Part shown: positions 1 to 7,205 of the stretch, in pieces
Position numbering within the stretch: the first letter of the stretch is position 1
Layout of the letters: each line of letters opens with the position of its first letter
Program-made: the position numbers and the translations under genes
Assembly: GCA_964463485.1 (NCBI GenBank)
Contig: CAYXDO010000188.1
Location: forward strand, 1 to 20,336
Reading direction: 5' to 3'
DNA length: 20,336 nt
From: CAYXDO01 sp964463485
GTDB taxonomy: Bacteria > Myxococcota > Kuafuiibacteriia > Kuafuiibacteriales > Kuafuiibacteriaceae
The notes under the pieces: generated by a model
What the model saw: only the letters and a program-made list of their open reading frames with translations
Database searches by the model: none
What the model was told of the DNA's origin: nothing

Positions 1-475
1 GCTTGAACTCGCGTCCAGCGTTGAGGAGCGGCCAGGCGACGAGTCCAGGCCAATCGCGATATTCCGCCACCAACCTGGCGTCCGCGGGATTCAAGAGCGT
101 GTAGCGGATGCGGCCTGCGAACGCTTCGTCATCGAGGATCTCTTCGGCGGAGAATCGTCGCGGGAACACGGTTCCGGAGCGTCCCCTGAGTACGTTGATC
201 TCGCGGGCGAGATTTCCGATGAAATACTCGAGGAACGCGGAGAGGTCGCCGCCTTGGTCCTGCAGGACCATATGCCAATGGTTCGAAAGACAAACAAAGG
301 CCGCAAGTCGGATCGACGGAAACCTACGCAGCGCACGCGCGAGGAAGAAGCCGACGATCTCGACGGCCTGAGGGTCTGGCTTCAAGAAGAAGCGGGACTC
401 CAAAGTCCTGGAGGTCACGAACCAGAATTTATCGGGGGTGTTTTGTCGGATCGGTCGCACGAGGTGTGCAAACAC
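1..475 (-). CDS. Y1/REP-associated-type (IS200-like) transposase, C-terminus outside window
   Basis: The minus strand is open from a TAG at 539-541 down to position 1. It encodes a Y1-transposase-like protein of at least 158 residues if the GTG at 473-475 is used (a second GTG lies at 458-460; there is no ATG and no clear Shine-Dalgarno, so the start is uncertain). The reading includes DKFWFVTSRTLESRFFL, then the HUH metal-binding motif in SNHWHMVL. It continues with FLEYFIGNLAREIN, a GTVFPRRFSAEEIL stretch and the family-typical RIRYTLLNPADARLV. These match the order seen in REP-associated and IS200-like transposases, which nick single-stranded DNA with a tyrosine. The catalytic Tyr is not certain: the EYF tyrosine is a candidate. 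The gene runs off the left edge, so whether it is intact cannot be judged. It may be a domesticated single-copy RAYT rather than a mobile IS. Confidence 0.72.
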   Translation of the reverse strand, partial: MFAHLVRPIRQNTPDKFWFVTSRTLESRFFLKPDPQAVEIVGFFLARALRRFPSIRLAAFVCLSNHWHMVLQDQGGDLSAFLEYFIGNLAREINVLRGRSGTVFPRRFSAEEILDDEAFAGRIRYTLLNPADARLVAEYRDWPGLVAWPLLNAGREFK

Positions 476-606
476 GAACGGTCGTGGAAGCGCAATCGTT
501 TGTGCTCCGCAAATCGCTCCGATTCCTTGGGCCCCAGTCTAGCGCGGTCATCGAGCTCCGAAAATCGTTCCGTTCGACGAAGCACGAAGCCCCGATCGCG
601 ATCGAG

Positions 607-717
607 GAATTCCGTCGGCCCCTCGGGGCTAGCGCGTACCTCGGCCTTCGAGCGCCAGGCCCGAATATCAGTTTGGTCTCGGTGCCCGAGACCTACGCCG
701 CTTGCTTCAGCTCGACG
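607..717. repeat. 111-bp direct repeat, copy 1 (IS 3'-end fragment)
   Basis: This segment matches 856-966 at a constant offset of 249 bp. Identity is nearly complete from about 641 to 717 and a little lower near the left edge. Read on the minus strand it starts with the last seven sense codons and TAG of the integrase-type transposase, then a hairpin, then the 3' flank. Homology to the transposase stops abruptly at 717/718: in the reading frame the codons before that point differ and soon include a TGA. It is therefore a second, shorter relic of the same element end. Confidence 0.85.
675..693. other. Perfect 8-bp stem hairpin in repeat copy 1
   Basis: GGTCTCGG, a 3-nt loop and CCGAGACC form a perfect stem immediately after the transposase stop codon on the minus strand. 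No T-run follows, so this is not a standard intrinsic terminator. It may be an IS-end structure or a protein-binding site. Confidence 0.6.
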
Positions 718-855
718 CCCCCCCAAATTCAGGCCGTGCGGTAGGGGTCCAGCGACTTCGGTATTCATGAAAACGTGGTATTTCGAGAGTTCGGATGAGT
801 CGGGTCGGGATGAGTTCGCAGGTGCTTCAGCAGTCGAGATCGGGCTCGCTCGGCG

Positions 856-966
856 GAATTCCGCCGGCCCTTCGGAGCTCAGGCATACTTCGGCCTTCGA
901 GCGCCAGGCCCGAATATCAGTTTGGTCTCGCTCCCCGAGACCTACGCCGCTTGCTTCAGCTCGACG
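856..966. repeat. 111-bp direct repeat, copy 2 (attached to transposase remnant)
   Basis: This is the partner of 607-717. Here the repeat is continuous with the longer transposase remnant, covering its final codons, the TAG at 942-944 and about 86 bp of flank. Because both copies share the same left limit near 607/856 (starting gaattccg), that limit may be close to the terminal end of the ancestral IS. No inverted-repeat partner at a 5' end was seen in the window. Confidence 0.85.
924..942. other. 7-bp stem hairpin in repeat copy 2
   Basis: GGTCTCG, a 5-nt loop and CGAGACC are the counterpart of the hairpin at 675-693. The loop differs between copies while the stem is conserved, which suggests that the structure was maintained in the ancestral element. 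Confidence 0.55.
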
Positions 967-1274
967 GCCGGGAGAGTACGTTCGTCGTCGAGGAAGCGCG
1001 CGTGCAGATCGAGCCGCCTTGGCGCCGGCCCGGGCCTCGGCGCTGCCTGGGGACGTGCACAGGGGGCGCTCGAGGGGCAACGTGCTCGCGGCTCGAATCG
1101 TGGCGCCTCGTTTGCCGATTCGACGCCACGGTAGACCTTGTTGGGCGTTTTGCCTGCGAGACTCTCGTGCGGTCGGTGCTCGTTGTACCAGCGAAAGTAT
1201 CTGGACCACTGGGCCTGCGCTTCCTTGTGGCGAGGGCTGGACTCGGCGTCGCTGCTCGTGCTACCCCGCCGCTC
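942..1274 (-). pseudogene. C-terminal remnant of an integrase-core (rve/DDE) transposase
   Basis: Translating the minus strand from 1274 to the TAG at 942-944 gives about 110 residues without a stop. They include RHKEAQAQWSRYFRWYNEHR, then PHESLAGKTPNKVYRG, then a Pro/Arg-rich linker and a final DDERTLPAVELKQAA. WYNEHRPHESLxGxTPxxVY is the hallmark of the C-terminal end of rve-type transposases (IS3/IS481-like). The ending in LPxxELKxAA followed by stop resembles transposases often seen in Myxococcota. The N-terminal catalytic DDE portion is absent: homology ends near 1250-1275, where the epimerase gene begins. There is no plausible start codon, so this is a truncated remnant. The exact IS family was not determined. 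Confidence 0.8.
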
Positions 1275-1275
1275 G

Positions 1276-2175
1276 ATGCGAATCCTGGTGATCGGGTCCT
1301 CCGGGTTCGTTGGTACTCATCTCGTCGATCGCCTCGTTCGAGACTCTCACCAGGTGCGCGGCCTCGATGTCTGGGCCCCATCGGGCGGAGCTCGGTTTGA
1401 GTTTCAACTCGGCAGCTTCCTCGATCCGGCGACGATTCGGCACGCGTTGTCGGACGTGGAGGTCGTGATTCACTTGGCCAGCACGACGGTGCCCGGCACT
1501 TCGAACGCCGACATTCCGGGGGACATTCAGGCGAACCTGATCGGGACGGTGCGACTCTTGGATGCGATGGTGGAGCAGGGGTCGCGTCGCATCATCTTCT
1601 TTTCGTCCGGCGGAGCCGTCTATGGCAACCCTGCCGTCGACCCGACGCCCGAGACTCAGCCCCTCTACCCCATCAGCTCGTACGGGGTCGTGAAGGCCGC
1701 GATCGAGCACTATCTGCACATGTATCGCGAGCTCGAGGGCCTCGAGTCGGTCGTCCTGAGAGTTTCGAATGTGTATGGCCCGGGTCAGGCCAAGGCTGGA
1801 ATTCAGGGCCTGATCGGTACTATGTTGAGGCGAGGGCTCGAGAGGCAGCCGATCCAGATTTGGGGGGACGGGTCGGTCGTTCGTGACTACGTCTACGTCG
1901 ATGATTTGGTGGAGTTTGCGTCACTGGCAGTCTGCGAGAGATTTGGCGGTATATTCAACGTGGGCTCGGGCGTCGGTCACTCGTTCAACTCACTCCGGCC
2001 CGTTGTCGAGTCAGCGCTCGGTCTATCGCTGAAGGTCGAGTTCTTGCCGCCGCGTCCGTTCGATGTTCGCCGCGTGGTGCTGGACGTCAGGAAGGCTGCG
2101 GCTGTAGGCTGGCAACCCAGGGTGGAGCTCGAGGAAGGCGTCCGGCGCCACGCTCGGTCGCTGGTGCGTCCTTGA
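1276..2175 (+). CDS. NAD-dependent epimerase/dehydratase (extended SDR, UDP-glucose 4-epimerase-like)
   Basis: The 299-residue product is a cytoplasmic extended short-chain dehydrogenase/reductase acting on a nucleotide-sugar. The Rossmann fingerprint GSSGFVG is at residues 7-13. An FFSSGGAVYG strand (108-117) supplies the catalytic Ser. The YGVVK pair gives Tyr136 and Lys140. Substrate-domain marks RVSNVYGPGQ (162-171) and RDYVYVDDLV (203-212) are typical of GalE-like and dTDP-glucose 4,6-dehydratase-like enzymes. The exact sugar cannot be told. The ATG at 1276 was chosen because MRILVIGSSG is the normal beginning of the fold; the open frame extends upstream only into IS remnant. No Shine-Dalgarno is visible and the start abuts the remnant, so the original promoter region may have been replaced. 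It stands alone, with a 113-bp gap to the next gene. Confidence 0.88.
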   Translation: MRILVIGSSGFVGTHLVDRLVRDSHQVRGLDVWAPSGGARFEFQLGSFLDPATIRHALSDVEVVIHLASTTVPGTSNADIPGDIQANLIGTVRLLDAMVEQGSRRIIFFSSGGAVYGNPAVDPTPETQPLYPISSYGVVKAAIEHYLHMYRELEGLESVVLRVSNVYGPGQAKAGIQGLIGTMLRRGLERQPIQIWGDGSVVRDYVYVDDLVEFASLAVCERFGGIFNVGSGVGHSFNSLRPVVESALGLSLKVEFLPPRPFDVRRVVLDVRKAAAVGWQPRVELEEGVRRHARSLVRP

Positions 2176-2272
2176 GCGGCCGCTGAGTCCGTCCGACTGC
2201 AGGGGATTCGCCTTCAGACTTGAAATGTCGCGGAGGGTCGGTCGGCCGGCTCTCGACATCGACGCGGGTTCT

Positions 2273-2280
2273 AGGGAGGA
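2273..2280 (+). promoter_or_regulatory. Ribosome binding site deciding the start at 2289
   Basis: AGGGAGGA lies 8 nt before the ATG at 2289. This makes 2289 preferable to the in-frame TTG at 2220, which has no comparable site. Confidence 0.7.
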
Positions 2281-2288
2281 TTCGACGC

Positions 2289-3755
2289 ATGAGAAGGCCC
2301 GGATCGGCGCAGACGGAATCAGGAGCGAGCCCAGACGTCTTGGTCGAGGAATCCCGTTTCATTCTCCAGAAGCTGCTGCGAGACGACCTCTTCGGGAGCC
2401 GCGTGAGGTACTCGGAGGCCGAACGCGTGCTCGGAAGCGCCGCTTTGTCGGTGAGCTTCGGAGACTACGTGAGCTTCCTCGGCAAGTTCGGATACGTTCG
2501 AGTGGACCCCGCGGCAAACGTCGTCGAAGTGAGCGACGCGGGCCGAGCCGTCGCGGCGCGGGGCGAAGACCCGGAGTTCGTGTTACGCGTGACGCGCCAC
2601 TTCGCGCGCGAGCTCGGAACGGAGATGATCCGACAGAGCGATCGCCCGGTCGCGTCTCAGACCTCGCGGATCGAGCGACCGCAGGTGCGGGCTCCGGAGC
2701 CGCAGCAGGAAGAAGTCATCGATCGACGATATCGGCGGACGACGCTCATCGGGTCGGGCCCGGTGGGTTCGGTTCACGAGGCAGTCCATCTCGGCTTGGG
2801 CCGGACCATGGCGGTCAAGGAGGCCAAAGGTGTCTTTCAAGCCGCGAGTTATTTGAAGCGAGACGAGATCGTTCGGCGCCTCAAGGCGGTGGTCCAGAAG
2901 AACGCGTCTTTGATCCACCCGAACATCGTGCAGGTCTTCGACCAAAATCATGAGCGAGAGCACCCGTATTTGGTCATGGAGCACGCTGCGTGCGGCAATT
3001 TGCGCCAGCGATTGAGCGCTCACCCCGAGCATCGAGTCGAGCTGAAGCTGGCCGTCCGAGTGCTCCTCCAGCTTTGTCATGCCGTGCGTTTCGCGCACTC
3101 TCGAGCGGTGCTTCACTTGGGACTCAAGCCCGAGAATATTCTCTTCGACCACCTCGGCAACGTGAAGGTCTCCGACTTCGGCTTCTTCGGCGTGTTCGAG
3201 CGGGGCGAGGAGGCTGGTTCCGGACCCATCCTCGTGAGCTCGGGGACCGTTGGATATCTCGCGCCCGAGCGTCTGCAGCCGGACGCTACGACGCGCGACC
3301 TCGGCGCCGCCGCGGATATCTACTCGATCGGCATACTCACCTATGAGATGTTGACGGGGAGGCTCCCCGGACGCCGTTCCCCGCTGCCTTCTCAGGCCAG
3401 AAAAGAAGTGCCCGCGGCGTTCGACGACGTGTTCGATCGAATGACTCGCGACTCTCTCGACGAACGCTATCGCACGGTCGACGAAGTCCTCCAGGGCATT
3501 CATCGTGCCTTTCCGCAAAAGGACGTCTTCGCCGAAGGTACGATCTTGCTGTGGGCGGACAACCCAGAACCGCGCAAGGAGCCCGAAGCGCTCGAGATCG
3601 ATGGCGAGGAGATCGAGGCCGAGATCGACGTCGCTCCCGACCACGCCGACGACCTCAAAATGAGCGCGGATCTCAAGACCGGCAAAGTGGACGTCGGCTC
3701 GATGAGGGAGTTGGTCGAGTCCTCCACGCCCAAGAAAGCGGACGCCGATCGTTGA
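2289..3755 (+). CDS. Protein-kinase-fold protein with degenerate HRD motif (probable pseudokinase)
   Basis: The 488-residue product has an N-terminal ~110-residue winged-helix-like region of unknown role, a Hanks-type kinase domain at about 148-410 and an acidic C-terminal tail. Visible kinase motifs are the glycine loop GSGPVGSV (155-162), the VAIK-type lysine in MAVKE (Lys177), DFG (296-298) and YLAPER in the APE position (323-328). The catalytic loop, normally HRDLKPEN, reads HLGLKPEN (276-283; codons CAC TTG GGA at 3114-3122). The catalytic-base Asp is replaced by Gly and the preceding Arg by Leu, while the ATP- and Mg-binding residues remain. It most likely binds nucleotide and works as a scaffold or allosteric regulator; weak or atypical catalysis is possible. 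No transmembrane segment is apparent. Its stop overlaps the TTG start of the next gene, so the two are probably translationally coupled. Confidence 0.87.
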   Translation: MRRPGSAQTESGASPDVLVEESRFILQKLLRDDLFGSRVRYSEAERVLGSAALSVSFGDYVSFLGKFGYVRVDPAANVVEVSDAGRAVAARGEDPEFVLRVTRHFARELGTEMIRQSDRPVASQTSRIERPQVRAPEPQQEEVIDRRYRRTTLIGSGPVGSVHEAVHLGLGRTMAVKEAKGVFQAASYLKRDEIVRRLKAVVQKNASLIHPNIVQVFDQNHEREHPYLVMEHAACGNLRQRLSAHPEHRVELKLAVRVLLQLCHAVRFAHSRAVLHLGLKPENILFDHLGNVKVSDFGFFGVFERGEEAGSGPILVSSGTVGYLAPERLQPDATTRDLGAAADIYSIGILTYEMLTGRLPGRRSPLPSQARKEVPAAFDDVFDRMTRDSLDERYRTVDEVLQGIHRAFPQKDVFAEGTILLWADNPEPRKEPEALEIDGEEIEAEIDVAPDHADDLKMSADLKTGKVDVGSMRELVESSTPKKADADR

Positions 3756-4321
3756 GCCACGAGAGCCATGGTTCGTCGCCCGATGCAGCCGTCACGGCGG
3801 CGCCCTCGCCGGAGTCGCCGACAGTCGACCCTAGCGAGCTCAGCGGTGCGAAGGGGGCCCGTCGGTTCTCCGCGCCTCGAGCAGAGTCTCGCTTTCCGTC
3901 TCGGCTGGCTCCGCCCGAAGGGAGCCCTCTCGATCGGCTGCTGGCGCTGAAGCCTCCAGAGTCGAAGCAAGCGGCCGCGGAGTTGATCCGTCCGAGCTCT
4001 GATCCCACTTTCTTCCCGCGCAGACCGCCCGCCAGGCCGCGTCGGGTGGAGCCCATGCTCGAGGACATGGCTGACGGTGTACTCTTCGGGGAGGGTTCCG
4101 ACGGCGCCACGGAGATTCGGGTCGAGCTGAGTGATGAGTTCCTCGGCGGAGCAGAGGTGCGCGTCTCGATTCGCGCTGGAGTGGTGTCGGCGACCTTTGT
4201 CGCCGCGGACCTGGAGAGTCACCGGCTGTTGCTCGAACAGAGCGAGCGGCTCGCGAAGGCTTTGCTGGCCAAGGGTCTCCGCGTGGACCGCGTGAGCGTG
4301 GAGCGTCCCGGATCCCGATGA
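3752..4321 (+). CDS. FliK/HrpP (Flg_hook)-like C-terminal-domain protein
   Basis: The 189-residue product starts at a TTG overlapping the kinase TGA (TTGA, 3752-3755). No ATG precedes the conserved part, so TTG is the best start and implies termination-reinitiation coupling. Residues 1-115 are Pro/Ser/Arg-rich and probably disordered. Residues ~119-185 run TEIRVELSDEFLGGAEVRVS, then a short beta-rich stretch with SATFVAADLESHRLLLEQ, then LAKALLAKGLRVDRVSVE. That pattern (strand, LGxxxVxxxxxxGxxxxxFxA, helix, LxxxGLxVxxVxV) resembles the C-terminal domain of flagellar hook-length control protein FliK and type III secretion HrpP/HpaP proteins, where it sets the export substrate switch. The family match is by eye. 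No export apparatus genes are in the window, so a role in a secretion system elsewhere in the genome is inference. Confidence 0.68.
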   Translation: MSHESHGSSPDAAVTAAPSPESPTVDPSELSGAKGARRFSAPRAESRFPSRLAPPEGSPLDRLLALKPPESKQAAAELIRPSSDPTFFPRRPPARPRRVEPMLEDMADGVLFGEGSDGATEIRVELSDEFLGGAEVRVSIRAGVVSATFVAADLESHRLLLEQSERLAKALLAKGLRVDRVSVERPGSR

Positions 4322-5145
4322 GTAGCTCCGGCCGGTCTCGGCTCTCTGCTCTGTCCAGCGCTCTCTTCGCGACCCTGTTGGGTCTCCTTGTCTCCGTACC
4401 CATCGCGGTGGGTCTCGCCTACCTCCGGGTGCTGGCTTCGACCGGAACCCTGCCCGCTTTGAGCGCGGCGGAATTCGTAGTCTCCGGACAGTTAGGGGGG
4501 GACGCCGTCGGGATGGCCTTGGCGGTGAGCGCGAGCTCGCTCGCCCTCATGCTCGTGCTCGGATGGTACTCGTTTTTCGATCGAGTCGACCGGCGATGGA
4601 GGATTCCGCTTGGCTCCGCTCGACCCAGGACTCTCGTGGCTGTCTCGGCCGCGATGTTTGGATTGTCGATGATACTCTCGACCTCGATCGGACTCCTTGG
4701 CTACGAGTCAGCCAGTCTCGACGAGATGAGATTGGTCTTCGACAGCGCTGGGCCGTGGGGCCGCCTCGCGCTCGTTCCCGTGATTGGCTGGATGGCCGGC
4801 GTGTGCGAGGAGCTCTTCTTCAGAGGCTTGATCCTCGAACGTCTGCGGCGAACGTGGAGCGATCCGGTCGCCATCGCCGTCAGCTCGGTGCTCTTCGGGA
4901 TCATGCACCTCGACCCCGTCCACGCTCTCGCGGCCGCGGGGATGGGAGCGCTGCTCGGTATCGTAGCGGTTCGGGAGCGGACGATCGTGCCGAGTATGGT
5001 GGCTCATGTGGTCAACAACACCATCGTGACCCTCGCTCCAGGTTTGGAGAGCGACGAGAATCGCTGGGCGCTCCTGATTGCCGGCGTCGCCTTGCTCGGC
5101 GTTGGAGCGTATGGGTTGGCTAGACTCGAGCCTTCTGGAACATGA
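4318..5145 (+). CDS. CPBP-family intramembrane metalloprotease (Rce1/Abi-like)
   Basis: The 275-residue multi-pass membrane protein shows the CPBP motifs. These are EELFFRG (Glu164, Glu165, Arg169), FGIMH (His197) and HVVNN (His230, Asn234), the order seen in CAAX-protease and bacteriocin-processing enzymes of this family. Hydrophobic segments are at about 12-40, 64-85, 105-128, 148-165, 184-198, 203-218 and 250-270. The start ATG at 4318 overlaps the previous stop (ATGA), making it the third gene of a coupled trio. Its substrate is unknown; family roles include peptide maturation and self-immunity. The last 26 bp overlap the convergent methyltransferase gene on the other strand. Confidence 0.9.
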   Translation: MSSSGRSRLSALSSALFATLLGLLVSVPIAVGLAYLRVLASTGTLPALSAAEFVVSGQLGGDAVGMALAVSASSLALMLVLGWYSFFDRVDRRWRIPLGSARPRTLVAVSAAMFGLSMILSTSIGLLGYESASLDEMRLVFDSAGPWGRLALVPVIGWMAGVCEELFFRGLILERLRRTWSDPVAIAVSSVLFGIMHLDPVHALAAAGMGALLGIVAVRERTIVPSMVAHVVNNTIVTLAPGLESDENRWALLIAGVALLGVGAYGLARLEPSGT

Positions 5146-5992
5146 GGATCATTCGCCATGCCTCTCCATGGTCGAGCGGCAGATCGCGTTCGAAGTCACC
5201 CGCGGTCCGGACCATGGTGAGTCCAGCCTCCCGCGCCGCCGTCGAAAGCTCCGAGAGTGTGAAATCACGCATCGGAAAATGATCCTCGAATACCGAGACC
5301 GCGCCGTCTTCCTCGAGCTCGAGCCGGACGTGGGCGTCGAAGACCTGTTTCAGGACGTCGTAAGGGTCGTCGGGCGAGCCCCATTTGACCTTCAATGTCC
5401 TCGCGCCTGATTTCATGACCCACGGGCTGCCCACGCCCGTCGATCGGGATCCCCTCCCCAAAAAATCGGCAGGATGAGTCGTCTCGATGAGGAACAGGCC
5501 GTCCGGCGAAAGGTGTCGTGCCACCGAAGTCAAGTGACTCACCAGCGAGTCCCAGGTCATCAAGTGAGAGACCGAGCTGAGCATCACAAAGACGAGATCG
5601 AAGGTCCGATCCAGCTGAAAGTTGCTCATATCGGCGGCGTACACGTCCAACTCGAGGCCCAGCCTTCGCGCCCGCGATCGGGCGTACTCGCACATGGAGG
5701 CGCTCAGATCGAGCGCCGCCGCGCGATGGCCGCGTCGCGCGAGCTCGAGCGCGTGGTCGGAAGGACCCGCCGCGAGCTCCAGCACGCGAAGTGAATTGTC
5801 GGCACCCGGTCGCAGTGAATCCGACCGACCGGCAGGTTCGCTTCGCTCACCGCAATTCGTTCGGGCTCCAAGTGAGTTGGTAGGAGCTGAAACTTCTCGA
5901 TACCACTGCTCCAGCCGATCGCACTCCGCCCGGTAGTCGCGGTACGAGAACGCGAGCTCGTACAGGTCGGGCGAGGCGTAGACTTTCGACAC
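5120..5992 (-). CDS. Class I SAM-dependent methyltransferase
   Basis: The 290-residue cytoplasmic enzyme has a Rossmann-type SAM fold. Motif I is LELAAGPSDHALEL (71-84), the beta-2 acidic residue is Asp95 in AALDLS, AADM (119-122) fits motif II, and FDLVFVMLSSVSHL (131-144) is the motif after beta-4. The start MSKVYASPDLYELAFSYRDY is typical of small-molecule methyltransferases of the Methyltransf_25 type. The substrate is unknown. Residues ~36-67 between the first helix and motif I form a polar, low-complexity stretch (including ARTNCGERSEPAGRSD) that looks like an in-frame insertion. It is a single gene, divergent from the ATP-grasp operon across 196 bp and convergent with the protease gene. 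Confidence 0.86.
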   Translation of the reverse strand: MSKVYASPDLYELAFSYRDYRAECDRLEQWYREVSAPTNSLGARTNCGERSEPAGRSDSLRPGADNSLRVLELAAGPSDHALELARRGHRAAALDLSASMCEYARSRARRLGLELDVYAADMSNFQLDRTFDLVFVMLSSVSHLMTWDSLVSHLTSVARHLSPDGLFLIETTHPADFLGRGSRSTGVGSPWVMKSGARTLKVKWGSPDDPYDVLKQVFDAHVRLELEEDGAVSVFEDHFPMRDFTLSELSTAAREAGLTMVRTAGDFERDLPLDHGEAWRMILMFQKARV

Positions 5993-6173
5993 GCGGCGGA
6001 CCTACCTGAGCAATCGCGCGCTGTCGAGCCTGTCCGTGGTTTTCCCGAATATCCTGAGCCTATGTTCGACCTCCGGAAGCTCGGGAGCAGGCTGAAACCA
6101 CAGAGGGCTCGGGAGACTGATGACGTCGTCGCAGCCGTACGAGGCCGAGGCTCGTTTTCCGGCTGGGGTCTGC

Positions 6174-6179
6174 TAGAGT
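6174..6179 (+). promoter_or_regulatory. Candidate -10 element upstream of ATP-grasp operon
   Basis: TAGAGT lies 9 bp before the GTG start at 6189. A transcript beginning about 7 bp downstream of this hexamer would start almost at the start codon, meaning a leaderless or near-leaderless mRNA. No good -35 is visible. This is weak, pattern-based evidence. Confidence 0.3.
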
Positions 6180-6188
6180 CCTCGGTTC

Positions 6189-7205
6189 GTGGCCCCGTTT
6201 GTCGCGGTCGTCTACAACGACGACTTTCTCGCCGAAGACTCGCTGCAAAGCCTCGCACAAAAGGCCAACGCGGAGGTGGCCGAGGTCGCTCGACACGTGG
6301 CGATGGTCCTCGACGCTCGAGGACACCGGACGACCGTGGTTTCGGTGACCAGCGACGTCAGCGACCTCGAGCGGCGGCTTCGAGGTCTCGATCCGGACCT
6401 CGTGTTCAACCTCGTCGAGTCGCTCGGTGGCTCGAGCGCACGTGAGCCAGAGATCCCGGAGCTTCTCGCGGCGATGGGAATACCGTTCACCGGCTGTGGC
6501 GTCCTCGGGATTCGAAACGCACACGACAAGCCGCTCGCCAAACGACTGCTGGTCGAGGCGCAGGTGCCGGTGCCGGTTGGGTTCGTGGTGCGCCCTGGAG
6601 AAGACCTTCGGATGGCTCCCGGTGTGCGATTTCCGCTCTTCGTGAAGCCCGCCGAAGAAGACGGATCGATTGGGATCGATCAAACCTCGGTCGTATTTGA
6701 TCTCGCCCAGCTATCCGCCCGCGTGGATGCTCTGACTTCAGCGATCTCGGGACCGGCGCTCGTCGAAGAGTACCTGCCCGGCGCCGAAATCAACGTCGCG
6801 GTGCTCGACACGATCGAGGGTCGCAAGACCTTTCCGACCACCATCGACTTTTCGTCGCTCCCATCGGGCCTGTTGCCCGTCGTGACTTACGCCGCGAAGT
6901 GGATCGAAGGATCTCCCGAGTACACGATTCGCTCGGTCCGCGCCGAGACCCTCCTGCCCGAGGACGTCGTCGCGAAGGCCGAGCGCGTGGCGCGGCGTGC
7001 GTTCGACGTCTTGGGGCTCAAGGGATTGGGACGCGTCGATTTGCGCCTGGACAGCCTAGGGGACCCTCGGGTCATCGACGTGAACCCGAACCCCGATCTC
7101 CACCCGGAGGCCGGATTCACCGTCGCCGCCGGCTATCGAGGCCTCAGCTACGAGCAGCTCATCGGGGGTCTGGTGAGCTTCGCGGACAAGGACAGGAAGA
7201 GATGA
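6189..7205 (+). CDS. ATP-grasp ligase, D-alanine-D-alanine ligase-like
   Basis: The 338-residue cytoplasmic enzyme has the layout of the Ddl branch of the ATP-grasp superfamily, which makes an amide bond through an acyl-phosphate. Residues 1-110 form the N-terminal domain (DLVFNLVESLGG at 70-81 and PFTGCGVLGIRNAHDK at 99-114 correspond to FNxxHG and the clamp entry of Ddl). The ATP-binding part contains FVKPAEEDGSIGI (151-163, Lys153) and ALVEEYLPGAEINVAVL (190-206). The C-terminal part has GRVDLRLD (281-288) and RVIDVNPNPDL (294-304), the Mg-binding segment. The family EINTxPG element reads DVNPNPD, so the substrate is probably not D-Ala-D-Ala. GTG at 6189 is the only sensible start. It overlaps the acetyltransferase start by 4 nt (ATGA) and leads a four-gene operon. 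Confidence 0.86.
   Translation: MAPFVAVVYNDDFLAEDSLQSLAQKANAEVAEVARHVAMVLDARGHRTTVVSVTSDVSDLERRLRGLDPDLVFNLVESLGGSSAREPEIPELLAAMGIPFTGCGVLGIRNAHDKPLAKRLLVEAQVPVPVGFVVRPGEDLRMAPGVRFPLFVKPAEEDGSIGIDQTSVVFDLAQLSARVDALTSAISGPALVEEYLPGAEINVAVLDTIEGRKTFPTTIDFSSLPSGLLPVVTYAAKWIEGSPEYTIRSVRAETLLPEDVVAKAERVARRAFDVLGLKGLGRVDLRLDSLGDPRVIDVNPNPDLHPEAGFTVAAGYRGLSYEQLIGGLVSFADKDRKR

Larger units (their letters stand above)
476..941. other. Non-coding stretch with IS debris
   Basis: No convincing gene lies between the Y1 transposase and the integrase remnant. The only structure seen is the first copy of the 111-bp repeat (607-717) with its hairpin, and most of the second copy (from 856). Long open frames on both strands here give Arg/Ser-rich, family-less translations typical of high-GC shadow frames. 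Positions 718-855 hold nothing recognised. Confidence 0.6.

Noticed and set aside
415..1209. Minus-strand open frame of 264 codons
   Set aside because: It is out of frame with both transposase remnants; its internal repeat simply reflects the 111-bp DNA duplication.
254..1291. Long plus-strand open frame of 345 codons through the IS region
   Set aside because: It is antisense to the Y1 transposase and the integrase remnant, and its translation is Arg/Ser/Pro-rich without any domain. The minus-strand readings carry recognisable motifs instead.
2583..3644. Minus-strand open frame of 353 codons opposite the kinase-fold gene
   Set aside because: It has no recognisable motifs and is fully covered by the plus-strand gene with clear kinase motifs.
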